Of a DNA stretch of 6,683 nt, positions 5,901 to 6,683 are shown in pieces. A program made the translations under genes and the position numbers. The DNA is taken from positions 1 through 6,683 of the forward strand of contig JAEYWA010000158.1 of NCBI GenBank assembly GCA_023431385.1, given 5' to 3'. The notes below the pieces were generated by a model that worked only from the letters and a program-made list of their open reading frames with translations, had not been told where the DNA came from and did no database searches. Numbering within the stretch: position 1 is the stretch's first letter; each line of letters opens with the position of its first letter. The DNA comes from Bacillota bacterium (GTDB lineage: Bacteria; Bacillota; Clostridia; Acetivibrionales; DSM-1351).

Positions 5901-6683
5901 TGCTGGAGGTAACTATTTCTTCTCTGATACCGTCAATAGGAGGATTTGTTACCTGGGCAAAGAGCTGCTTAAAGTACATATACAACATCTGAGGCTTCTC
6001 AGAGAGTACCGCAAGAGGAGTATCCATACCCATTGCACCAACCGGATCAACACCCGAAGCTGCCATTGGCAGTACATATTTGTTAACATCCTCATATGTA
6101 TACCCAAAGGCCTTTTGCTGCCGTAACAAATCTTCTCTTATCTTTTCTTCCTTATCTTTTATAACAGGCAAATCGTTGAGGTTGAATACATGCTTTTTAA
6201 CCCAATCACCATATGGATGCATTTTAGAAACACTTTCCTTTATCTCCTCATCGGAAATAATTCTTTGGGCCTTTGTATCAATAAGCAGCATTCTTCCTGG
6301 CTCAAGTCTGCCTTTGTATTCTACATTTTCAGGCTTGATATCAACAACACCGACTTCAGAAGCCAGAATTACCTTGTTATCCTTGGTTACGTAGTATCTT
6401 GAGGGGCGGAGACCGTTTCTGTCCAACATTCCGCCTATAATATCTCCATCTGTGAATGCCATTGCTGCCGGGCCATCCCAAGGTTCCATTATAAAGTTCT
6501 GGAATTCATAGAAATCCTTTTTAGTTTTGGACATCAGGTCATTCTTTTCCCATGGCTCCGGAATCATCATCATTATTGCCTGGGGAAGAGATTTTCCTGT
6601 AAGGTACATGAACTCAAGGCTGTTGTCAAACATGGAGGAATCGCTGCCGGTTTCATCAACGATAGGATAAATCTTGTTGATGT
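2971..6683 (-). CDS. gltB: Glutamate synthase (NADPH) large subunit, 5' end beyond window
   Basis: This is the alpha subunit of GOGAT, which makes two glutamates from glutamine and 2-oxoglutarate. The frame stays open through the right edge, giving 1,236 visible residues. The ATG at 6631-6633 is internal: the preceding codons continue the conserved context (YPIVDETGSDSSMFDN). Full-length family members have about 1,500 residues, so roughly 280 N-terminal residues are missing, including the catalytic first Cys of the glutaminase. Counting from the Met at 6633, the glutaminase domain ends with WDGPA (52-56) and DRNGLRPSRY (71-80). The central domain follows (about 175-440). The FMN barrel (about 500-870) has MSYGSISKEA (585-594), GEGGQLPGRK (666-675), SPPPHHDIYS (694-703) and SGYDGGTGASP (751-761). 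The 3Fe-4S cysteines are C829, C835 and C840 (C-x5-C-x4-C). The C-terminal GXGXG beta-helix domain spans about 930-1160. No frameshift or missing key residue is seen. gltD follows on the same strand. Confidence 0.97.
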   Translation of the reverse strand, partial: INKIYPIVDETGSDSSMFDNSLEFMYLTGKSLPQAIMMMIPEPWEKNDLMSKTKKDFYEFQNFIMEPWDGPAAMAFTDGDIIGGMLDRNGLRPSRYYVTKDNKVILASEVGVVDIKPENVEYKGRLEPGRMLLIDTKAQRIISDEEIKESVSKMHPYGDWVKKHVFNLNDLPVIKDKEEKIREDLLRQQKAFGYTYEDVNKYVLPMAASGVDPVGAMGMDTPLAVLSEKPQMLYMYFKQLFAQVTNPPIDGIREEIVTSSSILLGTAGNLLEPDKEKTASIFLDHPILTNDQLSTIKNLNNEHFKATTISMLYKVAEGPKAMEKAIKQIFKEADKAISEGANIIVLSDRGVDSEYAAIPALLAASGLHHHLIRREIRTSVGIVLESGEPREVHHFCTLIGYGVTAVNPYLAYETIKDLSEKGLLGSLTYEEAKKNFIKGTVKGVLKVLTKMGISTMRSYQGAQIFEAVGLKKDLVDRYFTLTPSRLEGIGIEEVAMENRMRHESAYVQSPYSDTLEVGGTFQSKEDGEVHMYNPETIYMLQKACREGDYQLFKKYSKKINDEEIVTLRSILEFNYNIGDTIPVEEVESVDSIVKRFKTGAMSYGSISKEAHECLAVAMNRLGGKSNTGEGGEDPERFKKLPNGDSKKSAIKQVASGRFGVTSNYLANAEEIQIKMAQGAKPGEGGQLPGRKVYPEIAKVRHSTPGVDLISPPPHHDIYSIEDLAELIHDLKNANNKARINVKLVSEVGVGTIAAGVAKGKADVILISGYDGGTGASPWTSIKNAGLPWELGLAETHQTLVLNKLRDRVVLETDGKLLSGKDVVIAALLGAEEFGFATTPLIVLGCVMMRVCNLNTCPVGIATQDERLRKNFAGKPEYVENFMRFIAQEMREIMAKLGFRSINEMVGRTDRLKAKENVKHWKASKLDLSAILYQPYAGADVGRYNMQQQNHMMDKSLGIKKLLRMCKHALDEKKPIRAKLKIENVDRVVGTIIGSEISKRYGEEGLPEDTIKLNFVGSAGQSFGAFIPKGMTLELEGDSNDYIGKGLSGGKIIVYPPKASDFEPEKNILIGNVAFYGATEGEAYINGIAGERFCVRNSGIKAVVEGVGDHGCEYMTGGRVVILGKIGRNFAAGMSGGIAYVLDFDEAYCNKSMVLLEKITNEAELNNIKDMIEKHVLYTGSPLGRRVLTDWQNYSQRFTKVIPKDFKIMLENIENAHNKGLVGDEALMAAFEESLKN
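4114..4149 (-). other. 3Fe-4S cluster motif within gltB
   Basis: The codons encode CVMMRVCNLNTC. The C-x5-C-x4-C spacing is the one that binds the 3Fe-4S cluster of GOGAT large subunits, which links electron flow from GltD to FMN. All three cysteines are present, so the enzyme looks electron-transfer competent. Confidence 0.9.

Noticed and set aside
6631..6633. ATG as the start of gltB
   Set aside because: The frame continues upstream to the window edge with conserved GltB sequence, and the glutaminase domain would be cut in its middle. The true start lies beyond 6683.

Overview
The window reads as ordinary low-GC Firmicute chromosome, most likely a clostridium. The basis is AT-rich sequence, strong GGAGG-type ribosome binding sites, a Bacillus/Clostridium-style GltD and a DUF2935 protein. 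This is a judgement from sequence character; no species can be named. All three confident genes lie on the minus strand, so transcription runs from position 6683 towards 1.

Right to left: gltB, the large subunit of NADPH-dependent glutamate synthase (GOGAT), fills 2971-6683 and is cut at its 5' end by the window edge. A 165-base gap (2806-2970) follows, and most of it can fold into a branched, cruciform-like element. Next is gltD, the small flavoprotein subunit (1318-2805), followed directly by an intrinsic-terminator-like hairpin (1280-1314). After a leader-like intergenic region (1083-1279) with two stable hairpins and possible alternative pairings comes a DUF2935 gene (159-1082), closed by a long hairpin (94-140). 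The first ~90 bases are unresolved.

GltB and GltD work together. GltD oxidises NADPH and passes electrons through its FAD and Fe-S clusters to the FMN and 3Fe-4S centre of GltB. GltB releases ammonia from glutamine and adds it to 2-oxoglutarate, giving two glutamates. Nothing in the sequence ties the DUF2935 protein to nitrogen metabolism, and a terminator separates it from gltD.

The coding content is familiar. What merits a second look is the two structured non-coding stretches: the branched element between gltB and gltD, and the leader of the DUF2935 gene, where mutually exclusive pairings and a possible cover over the ribosome binding site suggest RNA-level control.
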